22,083 nt of DNA. Source: Phenylobacterium aquaticum (GTDB lineage: Bacteria; Pseudomonadota; Alphaproteobacteria; Caulobacterales; Caulobacteraceae). The DNA lies in contig NZ_CANCLE010000056.1 in assembly GCF_947378715.1 (NCBI RefSeq), positions 1 to 22,083 on the forward strand. The letters run 5' to 3'. The position numbers and the translations under genes are program-made. The notes under the pieces were generated by a model that was not told the DNA's origin, did not search any database, and was given only the letters and a program-made list of their open reading frames with translations. This document shows, piece after piece, positions 14,254 through 22,083 of the stretch; position 1 is the first letter of the stretch; every line of letters starts with the position of its first letter.

Positions 14254-17200
14254 TCAGCGCATCGTTGGCCGGCCAAAGCGCCAGATCATCGCCGGCAGCA
14301 GGATCAGGCTGGCGATCGTCGAGGTGAACAGCCCGCCGAGGATGACGATGGCCATGGGCCCCTGGATCTCGCGGCCCGCCTGACCGGTCTGTATGGCCAA
14401 TGGCGCGACGCCCAGGGCGGTGACCAGGGCGGTCATCAGGATCGGGGTCACCCGCTCACGCGTGGCCTGGGCCAGGGTCGCCAGCGACCAGTCATGCCCC
14501 TCCTCGACGATCAGATGGTCGAGGTGCGAGACCAGCAGTATGGCGTTGCGGGCGGCCACCCCGAACAGGGTGACGAAGCCGACCAGCGAGCCGAGCGAGA
14601 GACTGGCGCCGGTAACCGCCACCGCCGCCACGCCACCGACCAGGGCGAAGGGCGCGGAGGCCAGGATCAGGCTGACCGCCCGGCCGTCGCGGAAGGCGAT
14701 CAGCAGCAGGGCGACCACGGCCGCGCCGGCCAGGGCGACATTGAACAACAGCTCGCGCTGAGCGGCCAGGGTCCCCTCGGCGGTCCCCGAATAGTCGAGA
14801 TAGACCCCTGGCGGCAGCTTCACCGACCTGGCGATCGCGGCCTTGGCGGCGGCGGTGACCTTCAGGACCTTGGCCGGCGGCGGATTGGTGGTGACCACCT
14901 GGCGCGGGCGGCCGCCCTGGTGGGAGATCAGGGTCCGGCCGTCGGTCAGATAGACGTGGGCCACCTGCTTCAGGGCGACGGCCGCACCGCCTGGGGAGCG
15001 GACCAGCAGGTCGCCGACCGCCTCCGGGTCCTGGCGAACCTCCGGCGCGGCGGTGACGGCGATCTCGATGGAGCGGCTGGCGTCATAGACCTGGGCGGCC
15101 TCGACGCCCTGATAGGCGGTCTGGACGGCGTCGAGCGCATCGGCCGGGGTCAGGCCATAGCGGGCGAGGTCGGCGAAGCGCAGATCGACCCGCACCACCG
15201 GGGTCTGAGGCGGGGTCTGGACCTTGACGTCCACCGCGCCCGGCACCTTGGCCAGGGTCTCGGCGATGTCGGCTGCCACCTTGTCGAGGGTGTCAAGATC
15301 GGCGCCATAGACCCCCACCGCCAGGGACGCGGTCTCGCCGGTCAGGGACTCGCCGATCCGGTCGCCGAGGAAGGTCATGACCTCGGTCTCCAGGCCCGGA
15401 TAGCTGTCCAGCACCTCGTGGATCTCGGCCTGGATCCTGTCCTGGGCCGCGCCGGACAGGCCGGGCTTCAGCTCGACATGGAACTCGCTCTTCTCCGTGC
15501 CCCAGGTGTCCTCGCCGCCCTCGGCCCGGCCAATCTGTTGCTCGGCGCTCTGGATACCGGGAATGGCCAACAGGTCGTGGCTGATCGCCTCGCCATAGCG
15601 GCGCATGACGCCGAGCGAGGTCCCGGGCGGGCCGGCCACGCTGAGCACGAAATGGCCCTCGCGGAAGCTGGGCAGCAGCTCGGAATTGAACAGGGTCAGG
15701 CCGGCGACGGTGATCAGCGCCGCAAGCGCAGCGGCGATGACCGATCCCCCCGGCCGGCCGCAGGCGCGCATCAGCAGGGTCTCGTGCCAGGCCTTGGTGC
15801 GGACCAGGAAGGCCGGTTCTCCCTCCAGCCGGGCGTCGCGCAGGAACAGCAGGGCGAGCGGCGGGGTGATGACGATGGCCACCGCCAGGGAGGCCGCCGT
15901 CGCCACGATGAAGGACGCCGCCAGGGGCGAGAAGAACGCGCCCTGCAGCCCGTGCAGCATCAGCACCGGAACCAGGACCAGGGCCACCACCAGGGTCGCG
16001 TAGATCACCGGGGCGCGGACCTCCAGCGAGGCGGCCAGCACCACCTGGGCGGCGGGGGTGTCGCCTCGGGTGCGCAGACGACGCACGATGTTCTCCACAT
16101 CGATCACTGCGTCATCGACCACCACGCCCAGCGCCACCGCCAGGCCGCCCAGGGTCATGGTGTTGATGGTCGAACCCAGCCGGTCCAGCACGATCACCGC
16201 CGTCAGCAGGGAGAGCGGGATCGAGACGAACGAGATGGCGACGGTGCGCAGGTCGCGCATGAACAGGAAGAGCACCAGGGCGATCAGGGCCGCGCCGATC
16301 AACAGGTCCTCGCCGATGCCGCCGAGCGCCGAACCAATGAAATTGGCGGGCCGGTGCAGGCCGGTGATCACCGTGATCCCTTGCGCCTCCAGGGCCGGGC
16401 GCAGTTCCTCCAGCGCCGCCTCGACCGCGTGGGTGGCGTCGAGCGTATTGGCCCCGTACTGGCTGGAGAGGCTGATCAATACCCCCGGGCGGCCCATGAT
16501 CACCGCGTCGCCCACGTCTGGCGCGGCGGCCTCGCGCACGGTCGCCACGTCGCCGATGCGCAGCGGCGCGCCGGTCCCATTGCCGGGGATCGGGGCGGCG
16601 GCGATGTCGGCGGCGCTCTGGGCCTGGCCGCGCGGCTCGATCAGGATCCGCTGCTGCGGGGTGTCGATGAAGCCGCCGCCAGTGACGCCGGTCGAGGCGC
16701 GGACAGCGGCCAGCAGGTCGGAGAGGCTGAGATCGCGGGCGGCCAGCTCGGCGGGTCGGACCTGGACCTCCAGCCGCCGCACCTCGCCGCCATAGACGGT
16801 GGCTCGCGCCACCCCGGCCGCCGACAGCAGCTTGGGCCGCACGGTCCATTGGACCAGGTCGCGCAGCTGCAGCGGCGTCATGCGGTCGGAGGTGAAGCCG
16901 ACCTTGAGCAGGTCCATGGTCGAGGAGGTGAGCGGCGCGACCTTGGGGCTCTTCACCCCGGTCGGCAGACTGGTCGTAACCTCGCCCAGGGCCTCGGCCA
17001 CCACCTGGCGAGCGCGGTAGGGATCGGAGCCCTCCTTGAACACCACGGTGACGATGGACAGGCCCTGGATCGAATCCGAGCGCACGTCGGCGACCCCGGC
17101 CGCCCCGCTGATCGCCTGTTCCACGGGTCGGGTCACCAGCTGCTCGACCTGCTCGGCGGCCAGGCCCGGGGCCTCGGTCTGCACCTCGGCCTGGGCCGGG

Positions 17201-17328
17201 ACGAAGTCGGGGAAGACGTCGAACTTGGCGTGGGCCAGGACAACGCCGCCATAGATCAGCAGCAGCAGGGCGGCCACGGCCACCAGGCGGGGCCGGTTGA
17301 GCGACCAGCGGACGAGGGCGGCGAGCAC
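14254..17328 (-). CDS. CusA/CzcA-type RND efflux pump, inner-membrane subunit
   Basis: A 1024-residue RND permease, typical length for heavy-metal efflux types. Seen are TM1 near residues 14-32, periplasmic porter loops, the TM4 proton-relay motif VVVDDAVIDVEN (Asp405, Asp406, Asp410), a second porter region with LLPSFREGHFVL, and the C-terminal GFVTLFGVAARNAILLVSH. Start: GTG at 17328, four bases after the adaptor stop. It gives a normal N-terminus (VLAALVRWSL), whereas the open frame upstream to 17517 runs inside the adaptor gene. The second periplasmic domain reads GGEDTWGTEKSEFHV, and I do not see a clear equivalent of the methionine triad of Cu(I)/Ag(I)-specific CusA. Substrate is therefore uncertain: divalent metals or an organic compound. 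It is the last gene of the sensor-propeller-pump operon. Confidence 0.9.
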   Translation of the reverse strand: MLAALVRWSLNRPRLVAVAALLLLIYGGVVLAHAKFDVFPDFVPAQAEVQTEAPGLAAEQVEQLVTRPVEQAISGAAGVADVRSDSIQGLSIVTVVFKEGSDPYRARQVVAEALGEVTTSLPTGVKSPKVAPLTSSTMDLLKVGFTSDRMTPLQLRDLVQWTVRPKLLSAAGVARATVYGGEVRRLEVQVRPAELAARDLSLSDLLAAVRASTGVTGGGFIDTPQQRILIEPRGQAQSAADIAAAPIPGNGTGAPLRIGDVATVREAAAPDVGDAVIMGRPGVLISLSSQYGANTLDATHAVEAALEELRPALEAQGITVITGLHRPANFIGSALGGIGEDLLIGAALIALVLFLFMRDLRTVAISFVSIPLSLLTAVIVLDRLGSTINTMTLGGLAVALGVVVDDAVIDVENIVRRLRTRGDTPAAQVVLAASLEVRAPVIYATLVVALVLVPVLMLHGLQGAFFSPLAASFIVATAASLAVAIVITPPLALLFLRDARLEGEPAFLVRTKAWHETLLMRACGRPGGSVIAAALAALITVAGLTLFNSELLPSFREGHFVLSVAGPPGTSLGVMRRYGEAISHDLLAIPGIQSAEQQIGRAEGGEDTWGTEKSEFHVELKPGLSGAAQDRIQAEIHEVLDSYPGLETEVMTFLGDRIGESLTGETASLAVGVYGADLDTLDKVAADIAETLAKVPGAVDVKVQTPPQTPVVRVDLRFADLARYGLTPADALDAVQTAYQGVEAAQVYDASRSIEIAVTAAPEVRQDPEAVGDLLVRSPGGAAVALKQVAHVYLTDGRTLISHQGGRPRQVVTTNPPPAKVLKVTAAAKAAIARSVKLPPGVYLDYSGTAEGTLAAQRELLFNVALAGAAVVALLLIAFRDGRAVSLILASAPFALVGGVAAVAVTGASLSLGSLVGFVTLFGVAARNAILLVSHLDHLIVEEGHDWSLATLAQATRERVTPILMTALVTALGVAPLAIQTGQAGREIQGPMAIVILGGLFTSTIASLILLPAMIWRFGRPTMR

Positions 17329-17332
17329 GGGC

Positions 17333-18256
17333 CTATTTGTCCTTGTCGTCGTCAGCGGCCGGCGCGCGCGGCGCCTCAGCGGCGTGCAGGGCTGCGGCGC
17401 CCGAGACCACCACCGGCTCGCCGGGCTTGAGGCCGCCGGCGGCGAACAGGCCGGCCGGCTCCGCCGCCGCCCCGGTGATCGTCCGACGCTCGAAATGGGT
17501 GGCGTCCTTGCGGACATAGGCGAAGGTCGCGCCGCCGGCCCGGATCAGGGCCGAGCGGGGGATCATCACCCCCTCCCCGCCACCGCCGGCGCTGATGGTC
17601 GCCGGCAGGGTCAGGCCGACGCCAAGCTGGCTCGCCTGGGGTCCTGTGACCAGGCCGATCAGGCCGGACGACAGCAGGCGCAGGTCGGCGGACCGGGCGG
17701 GGCCCAGCACCTGCACCGTGGCTGTCCCGCCGGCGCCGAGCTCGAGCCGCACGGACTTCGCCCCGGCCAGGCCGCCGCCCGCGTCGATCCGCACCAGGGC
17801 GGCCACGCCGGAGGCCAGTTGGCCGACCAGGTCGCCGCGCCTGGCGTCGCTCATCGCCATGAAGGCCGGGCCCCATTCGAGGCCCAGCCGGCGGCGCAGC
17901 AGGGCCAGCTTGGAGCCGTCGGCCCGGGCCTGGGCGATCGCCGCCTCGGCCGTGCGGGTGGAGACGGTGGCGTCGGCGGCGGCCAGGCCCCGCGCGCGGG
18001 CCGCCTCGGCCTGGGACGCCTGGGCCATGGCGGCGGCCTGGGCGATGTCGGAGTCCAGCACCGCCAGCGGTCCGGGATCGAGCACCCGGGCAAAGCCGGA
18101 GATCGCGCCGGAGTGGCGGGCGGCGGCCAGGGGCTGGGTCGCCAGGCCCAGCTTGCGCTGAGTGTCGGCGGACATCTCGATCAGCGGGCTGGCGGCCATG
18201 GCCCGGCTGGCGGTCAGGCTCAGGGCCAGAAGGACGGCGAAGCGCACGCGGCTCAT
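17333..18256 (-). CDS. Short periplasmic adaptor (membrane-fusion) subunit of the RND pump
   Basis: A 307-residue secreted protein with signal peptide (MSRVRFAVLLALSLTASRAMAA, cut about 22). An Ala-rich helical stretch at about 70-125 is probably the coiled-coil hairpin. Beta-rich segments around 165-235 (including VMIPRSALIR) and a C-terminal domain (FAYVRKDATHFERRTI, about 245-260; LKPGEPVVVSG) match the barrel and membrane-proximal parts of CusB/CzcB-type adaptors. It is about 80-100 residues shorter than usual, and the paired lipoyl motif normally flanking the hairpin is not apparent. Position settles the role: its ATG overlaps the TGA of the outer-membrane gene (ATGA), and the pump starts four bases after its TAG. 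It probably bridges pump and channel; a degenerate lipoyl domain may be hidden in low identity. Confidence 0.82.
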   Translation of the reverse strand: MSRVRFAVLLALSLTASRAMAASPLIEMSADTQRKLGLATQPLAAARHSGAISGFARVLDPGPLAVLDSDIAQAAAMAQASQAEAARARGLAAADATVSTRTAEAAIAQARADGSKLALLRRRLGLEWGPAFMAMSDARRGDLVGQLASGVAALVRIDAGGGLAGAKSVRLELGAGGTATVQVLGPARSADLRLLSSGLIGLVTGPQASQLGVGLTLPATISAGGGGEGVMIPRSALIRAGGATFAYVRKDATHFERRTITGAAAEPAGLFAAGGLKPGEPVVVSGAAALHAAEAPRAPAADDDKDK

Positions 18257-19596
18257 TTGGCGGTCTCCAGCTGGGCGACGGCGGCGCGCATCAGCTCGGC
18301 TTGGGCGGGATCGGCGGGACGCCGCAGGGCGTCCTCCAGGTCAAGGGCGGCGAGCGCCAGGGTCATGCGGGCCTCGGCGACGGTCAGCGCCGCCTCGTCC
18401 AGGGCGGCCCGGGCGGCCAGGTCATCGGTGCGATCGGCGGCGCCCGCCTTGAGGGAGAGGGCGGCGGCGCGGGCGGCGCGGTCGGCGGCCGGAAGATCGC
18501 GGGTGCGGGCGATCTCGTCCTGCAGCCGGGCGGCGGCCAGGGCGGCGGCGGCCTGGTCGATGGCGGCCAGCACCTGGGCCTGGGCCGCCTCCAGGCCGCG
18601 ACCGGCCTCGGCGCGGCGGGCCTCCGCCTCGGCGATGGCGGCGCGGTTGAGATCGGCGGGCGGCAGGGTCAGGCCGAGATTGAACGGCAGCTTGGCCAGG
18701 CCATGGTCCCAGCTATAGCCGGGCCCCAGACGCACCTCGGGATACTGGCGCGCGACCTCGACCCGCAGGGCGGCTTCGGCGGCGTCATAGTCAGCCAGCG
18801 CCCGCAACACGTCGGCGCGGGCCCCGGCGGCCTCGGCGCGCTGGCTGGCGGTCACCGGCACGTCGGGACCGGCTTCGACCGGCGCGAGGCGCAGGCCCGC
18901 CACGGCGGCGGGTGACACGCCCAGGGCGGCGGCCAGGGCGGCCTCAGCCTGGGCTGCCCGGGCGAGCGCATCGGTCTGGCGATGGCGGGCGACGGCGAGC
19001 TCGGTGGCGGCGACCAGGGCGGTCGGGCGGGCGTCCTCGCCTGCCACCACCCGCTCATTCAGACGGCCCGCCCGCTGGTCACGCAGTTCGACCAGATCGC
19101 GGGTGAGACGCAGCGCCTCGTCAGCCGCTCTCAGGCCGATCCGCGCCTTGGTCAGGGCCATGCGCACGGTCCAGACCGACTGGACATAGTCATAGCGGGC
19201 CTGGAGTGCGGCGAGGTCGGCGGCGGTCAGCCGGCCAGCCCGTCGCGCCCCGGCGTCGACGGGAAGGTCAGCGGCGGCGCCATAGAGCCAGGGCGAGGAC
19301 TCCTGGGCGTATTCCGCCGTCAGGGTCAGGGTCGCGGCCGGCCGGACCCGCGCCGTGCGGGCGGCGGCCTCGGCGGCGCGATAGCGGGCCCGGGCCTGAG
19401 CGATATCCGGATTGCGCGCGATGGCGGCGGCCAGCAGGTCGGCGCCGGTCCAGACCGCGCCCGCCGGCTTCTCGTCAAGGCCGCGCGCCGCCAGGGCGGC
19501 GGGAAAGGCGTCCAGCCGCACGGGCGCCGGCGCATAGGTCTGGCAGGCGCCGAGCGCCGCGAGGGCCGCCAGTGCGGGAACGGCCCTCCGCCTCAC
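18253..19596 (-). CDS. TolC-family outer-membrane efflux lipoprotein
   Basis: A 447-residue outer-membrane factor with a lipoprotein signal peptide: MRRRAVPALA, then lipobox LGAC with Cys18, as in CusC/OprM-type channels. Long alanine-rich helical pairs follow (ARARYRAAEAAARTAR; later LEAAQAQVLAAIDQAAAAL), the helical barrel of TolC proteins, with the internal duplication expected for the family. The segment QYPEVRLGPGYSWDHGLAKL resembles the conserved strand/turn before the second helical half. Length is normal (430-480). It starts with GTG at 19596, whose GTGA overlaps the propeller stop, and ends with ATGA into the adaptor, so translation is coupled both ways. It supplies the outer-membrane channel of the tripartite pump. 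Confidence 0.9.
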   Translation of the reverse strand: MRRRAVPALAALAALGACQTYAPAPVRLDAFPAALAARGLDEKPAGAVWTGADLLAAAIARNPDIAQARARYRAAEAAARTARVRPAATLTLTAEYAQESSPWLYGAAADLPVDAGARRAGRLTAADLAALQARYDYVQSVWTVRMALTKARIGLRAADEALRLTRDLVELRDQRAGRLNERVVAGEDARPTALVAATELAVARHRQTDALARAAQAEAALAAALGVSPAAVAGLRLAPVEAGPDVPVTASQRAEAAGARADVLRALADYDAAEAALRVEVARQYPEVRLGPGYSWDHGLAKLPFNLGLTLPPADLNRAAIAEAEARRAEAGRGLEAAQAQVLAAIDQAAAALAAARLQDEIARTRDLPAADRAARAAALSLKAGAADRTDDLAARAALDEAALTVAEARMTLALAALDLEDALRRPADPAQAELMRAAVAQLETAK

Positions 19597-20591
19597 TTGC
19601 CGACGACGAGCAGTTGGAAGGTTCCGACCAGGGCGGTGGGCCGGCCATTGGGCCCGAGGGTCGTGGAATAGGTGGCGGTGGGCAGGAAGACCCGACCGGT
19701 GGCGGGATCGACCGCCAGGGTGCGGGCGCCCTTCTGAGTGGGCACGGTCTCGACCAGGGTGGCGTCGCCATGGGCGATGGAGATCACCGCCAGGGTTCCG
19801 CTGACGCCGGCCGGCACGAAGGCCAGGTGATGGACCGCGTCATAGGCGACCCCGTCGGCGCCGTCGCCGATCTTGATCTGGCGAACCTGCTTGCCGGTCC
19901 GGGCCTGGGTCACCACCGCGACGCCGTCGCAGGAGGAGATCAACAGCTTTTCGCTGGCCACATAGGCGATGCCGGTCGGCCCCTCGCAGCCGGCGAGGGC
20001 GTAACGGGCCGTCACCTTGCGCGCGGCGATATCGACCACGGCGACGAGGTTCTGGTTCTCGACATTGACGAACAGGTGGCCGGCCCCGTCGACGGCGGCG
20101 GCTTCAAGCGTGCCGCCGACCGCGATGGCGCCCAGGGCGGTGTGGGTCTTGGGATCGATGACCGTGATGTCGCCGCCGCGATGGTCCATGACCAGCAGCA
20201 GGCCGGAATGAGCGTCAAAGACGGCGTCGTCCGGCCCATCGCCGGTGGCGACCGAGGCCAGGGCCGCGCCAGTGTCGGCGTTGACGAAGGTCGCGGTGTT
20301 GGGCGTCCCGTTGGTGATCACCACCTCGGCTCCCCCGTTCACCGGGAAGGCCGCATGGCCCCGGGCGGCGGGGGCGAAGGCGTCGGTGACCTTGCGGGTC
20401 TTAAGGTCTATGGCGGTGACCCCCGCGCCGCGCGCCACCAGCACCCGGTCGCGGGCGGCGTCATAATTGGCGTAGTCCCAGCCGCCGTCGGGGCCGGCGA
20501 TGCGGTCGATGACATGATAACCGGCGGCCTGGGCGGCGGGCGCCAGGGCCAGGGCGGCCAGGCATGCGGCGGCGAAACGCGAAGCGGTCAT
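19593..20591 (-). CDS. Secreted YncE-type beta-propeller protein
   Basis: A 332-residue periplasmic protein with signal peptide (cleavage near AQAAG, about residue 22) and repeated propeller blades of about 40-45 residues. Blade repeats include YDAARDRVLVAR, TAIDLKTRKVT, FDAHSGLLLVMD, TVIDPKTHTALG, VVDIAARKVTARY, YDAVHHLAFVPAG and VDPATGRVFLPT, about seven in all. Two Cys (in ALAGCEG and ISSCDG) lie in neighbouring blades and may form a disulfide. It resembles YncE/NHL-type proteins. No catalytic set is visible, so a binding or assembly role is likely. Start: ATG 20591, because AAGGGGAGA (minus strand, 20598-20606) is six bases ahead of it but touches the alternative ATG 20597. Placed between the sensor kinase and the outer-membrane channel with overlapping frames, it is probably part of the efflux system: ligand capture, sensing or complex assembly (inference). 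Confidence 0.85.
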   Translation of the reverse strand: MTASRFAAACLAALALAPAAQAAGYHVIDRIAGPDGGWDYANYDAARDRVLVARGAGVTAIDLKTRKVTDAFAPAARGHAAFPVNGGAEVVITNGTPNTATFVNADTGAALASVATGDGPDDAVFDAHSGLLLVMDHRGGDITVIDPKTHTALGAIAVGGTLEAAAVDGAGHLFVNVENQNLVAVVDIAARKVTARYALAGCEGPTGIAYVASEKLLISSCDGVAVVTQARTGKQVRQIKIGDGADGVAYDAVHHLAFVPAGVSGTLAVISIAHGDATLVETVPTQKGARTLAVDPATGRVFLPTATYSTTLGPNGRPTALVGTFQLLVVGK

Positions 20592-20666
20592 GATCATTCT
20601 CCCCTTGGGAAGCGCGGAGACTGGGTGAGTCGGGCTGACCAGCCGATGGGGAGAAGATCACCAAAC

Positions 20667-20678
20667 CCCAATGTTGGG
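20667..20678. promoter_or_regulatory. Short palindrome upstream of the propeller-pump genes
   Basis: CCCAATGTTGGG has five-base arms around TG, in the 97-base gap between the sensor-kinase stop and the propeller start. It could be a regulator site for an internal promoter. No clear -35/-10 pair is visible and OmpR-family regulators usually use direct repeats, so the link to the neighbouring regulator is weak. Confidence 0.28.
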
Positions 20679-20688
20679 CCACCGGCAT

Positions 20689-22005
20689 TCAGGCGGCCGG
20701 CGGAAAGGTCACACGGGCGATCAGGCCAGGGTGGGCGTCGGCCAGGCGGACCTCTGCCCCATGCAGCCGCGCGACGGCGGCGACCAGGGCCAGGCCCAGG
20801 CCGCTGCCCGGGGTCGAGCGGCTGCGCTCCAGGCGGTAGAAGCGATCGAACAGCCGCGCGTGCTCGGCCTCCGGCACACCCGGCCCGTCGTCGGCGACGC
20901 TGAGCACCGCAGCGCCCTCCCCCGCCGTGGCGCCCACCTGGATGCGAGCGCCGGGTCCGGCGTGGCGCAGGGCGTTCTCCACCAGATTGACCAGCATCTG
21001 GGTCAGGAGCTCGACGTCGCCATCGACGGGAACCGGGCCTTCGACGCCAAGGGTCAGGCTCTGGCGGCCGTCCTCGGCCGAGGGCGCGAAGGCCTCGACC
21101 ACCGTACGGGCGATCTCCGAAAGATCGCAGCGGCGGAAGGCCGCGCGCCGCGCCCCGCCCTCGATCTGGGCGATGCGCAGCAGGGCGGCGAAGGTGTCCA
21201 GGATGGAATCGAGGTCGGCCAGCCCGCCTTCCAGGGCGACGGCCCGTTCATCGGGAGCGGCCAGGCCCGCCTCCAGCCGTTGCCGCAGGCGGTTCAGCGG
21301 CGTGCGCAGGTCATGGGCCACGTCGTTGGAGACCTGCTTGAGGCTCTCCATCAGGGCGGCGATGCGGTCGAGCATGCGGTTGATGGTCAGAGCCAGGCGA
21401 TCGAGATCGTCGTCCGAGCCCTGCACCGGCACCCGGCGGGCGAGGTCGCCGTCGATGATCGCCTCGGCCGTGCCGGAAATCGCCGCCAGCCGGCGGTGGA
21501 CATCGCGGCTGAGCGCATAGCCGCCCAGCACCCCCAGGATCACCACCCCCAGCAGGGTCCAGCCGAAGCTGCGGAGCAGGATGTGATCCAACACCTCCAC
21601 ATGTTTGTCATCATCCCCGACCAGCAGGCGGCGGCCCTGCGGCAAAGCCACGGTCAGGATGCGCACGGGCTCACGGTTGGGACGGTCGCGAACCACGGTC
21701 CAGCCCAGGGGCGTCCGGGTCCGGACCAGCCGGCCGGCCATGCCCTGGCCGCCGGTGTCCAGCACGCCATAGTCCAGGGACCCGGGGGTGCGGTCGCGTT
21801 CCCTGACCGCCTGGATCAGGCCCTCCAGCCCCTCGACCTTGTATTCCTCGACCAAGGCGTTGGATTCCGAACGGACCCGGTCGTCGAACTGTTCCGACAG
21901 GGCCGCGCGGGTGGTCAGCAGGGTGACGGCGCCCAGCAGCACCACCGAGATCGCGAAGCCGGCGGTGTAGAGCGCGGCCAGGCGCAGGCTGGTGGAGCGG
22001 AACAT
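20689..22005 (-). CDS. Two-component sensor histidine kinase (EnvZ/CusS class)
   Basis: A 438-residue inner-membrane kinase. TM1 is at about 10-32, a periplasmic sensor loop at about 33-145, TM2 at about 147-166, HAMP at about 166-218 (GDLARRVPVQGSDDDLDRL), and HisKA has His231 (VAHDLRTPLNRL). HATPase_c shows the N box around Asn344 (NLVENALRHA), DDGPG at 372-376 and GSGLGLAL at 400-407. The sensor loop has few His and no Cys or Met cluster, unlike typical copper sensors. The upstream OmpR-type regulator ends with TAG directly against this ATG, so the two are coupled partners. Expected to switch on the downstream propeller and pump genes in response to the exported compound. Confidence 0.92.
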   Translation of the reverse strand: MFRSTSLRLAALYTAGFAISVVLLGAVTLLTTRAALSEQFDDRVRSESNALVEEYKVEGLEGLIQAVRERDRTPGSLDYGVLDTGGQGMAGRLVRTRTPLGWTVVRDRPNREPVRILTVALPQGRRLLVGDDDKHVEVLDHILLRSFGWTLLGVVILGVLGGYALSRDVHRRLAAISGTAEAIIDGDLARRVPVQGSDDDLDRLALTINRMLDRIAALMESLKQVSNDVAHDLRTPLNRLRQRLEAGLAAPDERAVALEGGLADLDSILDTFAALLRIAQIEGGARRAAFRRCDLSEIARTVVEAFAPSAEDGRQSLTLGVEGPVPVDGDVELLTQMLVNLVENALRHAGPGARIQVGATAGEGAAVLSVADDGPGVPEAEHARLFDRFYRLERSRSTPGSGLGLALVAAVARLHGAEVRLADAHPGLIARVTFPPAA

Positions 22006-22083
22006 CTAGTCGGGTTCGCGCAGGATATAGCCGGCCCCGCGCACCGTATGGATCAGCTCATGGCCGTGGCCGCGATCCACCTT
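22006..22083 (-). CDS. OmpR-family response regulator, C-terminal end only
   Basis: Twenty-five codons and a TAG (22006-22008) are visible on the minus strand; the gene continues past the right edge. The peptide KVDRGHGHELIHTVRGAGYI followed by LREPD is the last part of the winged-helix DNA-binding domain of OmpR/PhoB regulators (TVRGxGY motif). Its stop abuts the kinase ATG, the standard regulator-kinase arrangement. It is too short to name a subfamily. Confidence 0.88.
   Translation of the reverse strand, partial: KVDRGHGHELIHTVRGAGYILREPD

Noticed and set aside
14494..17430. Nearly 1000-codon open frame on the plus strand opposite the RND pump
   Set aside because: Composition is His/Gln/Gly/Arg-biased and low complexity, with no recognisable motif; the minus-strand pump explains the region fully.
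17329..17517. Possible 63-residue N-terminal extension of the RND pump
   Set aside because: It runs out of frame through the adaptor gene, is Arg/Pro/Ser-rich and precedes the normal RND N-terminus, which begins at GTG 17328.

Overview
The window is about 22 kb of GC-rich, gene-dense bacterial chromosome. The proteins look alphaproteobacterial, most like Caulobacteraceae (Caulobacter, Phenylobacterium, Brevundimonas). The hints are an enolase-superfamily mannonate dehydratase, a soluble PAS chemoreceptor, FixK/FNR-type palindromes and a CtrA-like site. This placement is an inference from protein character, not a database match. I see no rRNA, tRNA, CRISPR array, insertion sequence or phage gene. 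No gene-free stretch exceeds 300 bases.

Layout. (1) 1-1134: 3' part of a D-mannonate dehydratase gene, cut by the left edge. (2) 1372-3510: a soluble PAS chemoreceptor ending in a CheR-type tether, then a single-domain CheW, with no CheA beside them. (3) 3507-6215, minus: a small lipoprotein of unknown function and a GAF-PAS hybrid histidine kinase. (4) 6394-8109: a VOC-fold protein, a membrane DUF1295 protein and an opposing small zinc-ribbon protein. (5) 8252-12500, minus: a P-type Mg2+ ATPase, a CBS-less site-2-type M50 protease and a tandem universal stress protein. Each is preceded by its own FNR/FixK-type palindrome, so this looks like a low-oxygen stress regulon. (6) 12584-14253: an alpha/beta hydrolase and a divergent nitrobindin-like heme-binding beta-barrel. 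(7) 14254-22083, minus: an OmpR-type regulator (only its C-terminal end is present), a sensor kinase, a secreted YncE-type beta-propeller, a TolC-family outer-membrane lipoprotein, an unusually short periplasmic adaptor and a CusA/CzcA-type RND pump.

In region 7 the reading frames abut or overlap at four of five junctions, so it reads as one sensing-and-export unit with the propeller as an unexplained extra component. All three convergent gene pairs in the window share or directly abut their stop codons, leaving no room for a terminator between them.

The best leads are the three FNR-like boxes, one placed as expected for a leaderless ATPase transcript; the propeller-containing RND operon with a reduced adaptor; and the convergent-stop pattern. 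Nothing here is clearly an undescribed defence or mobile system.
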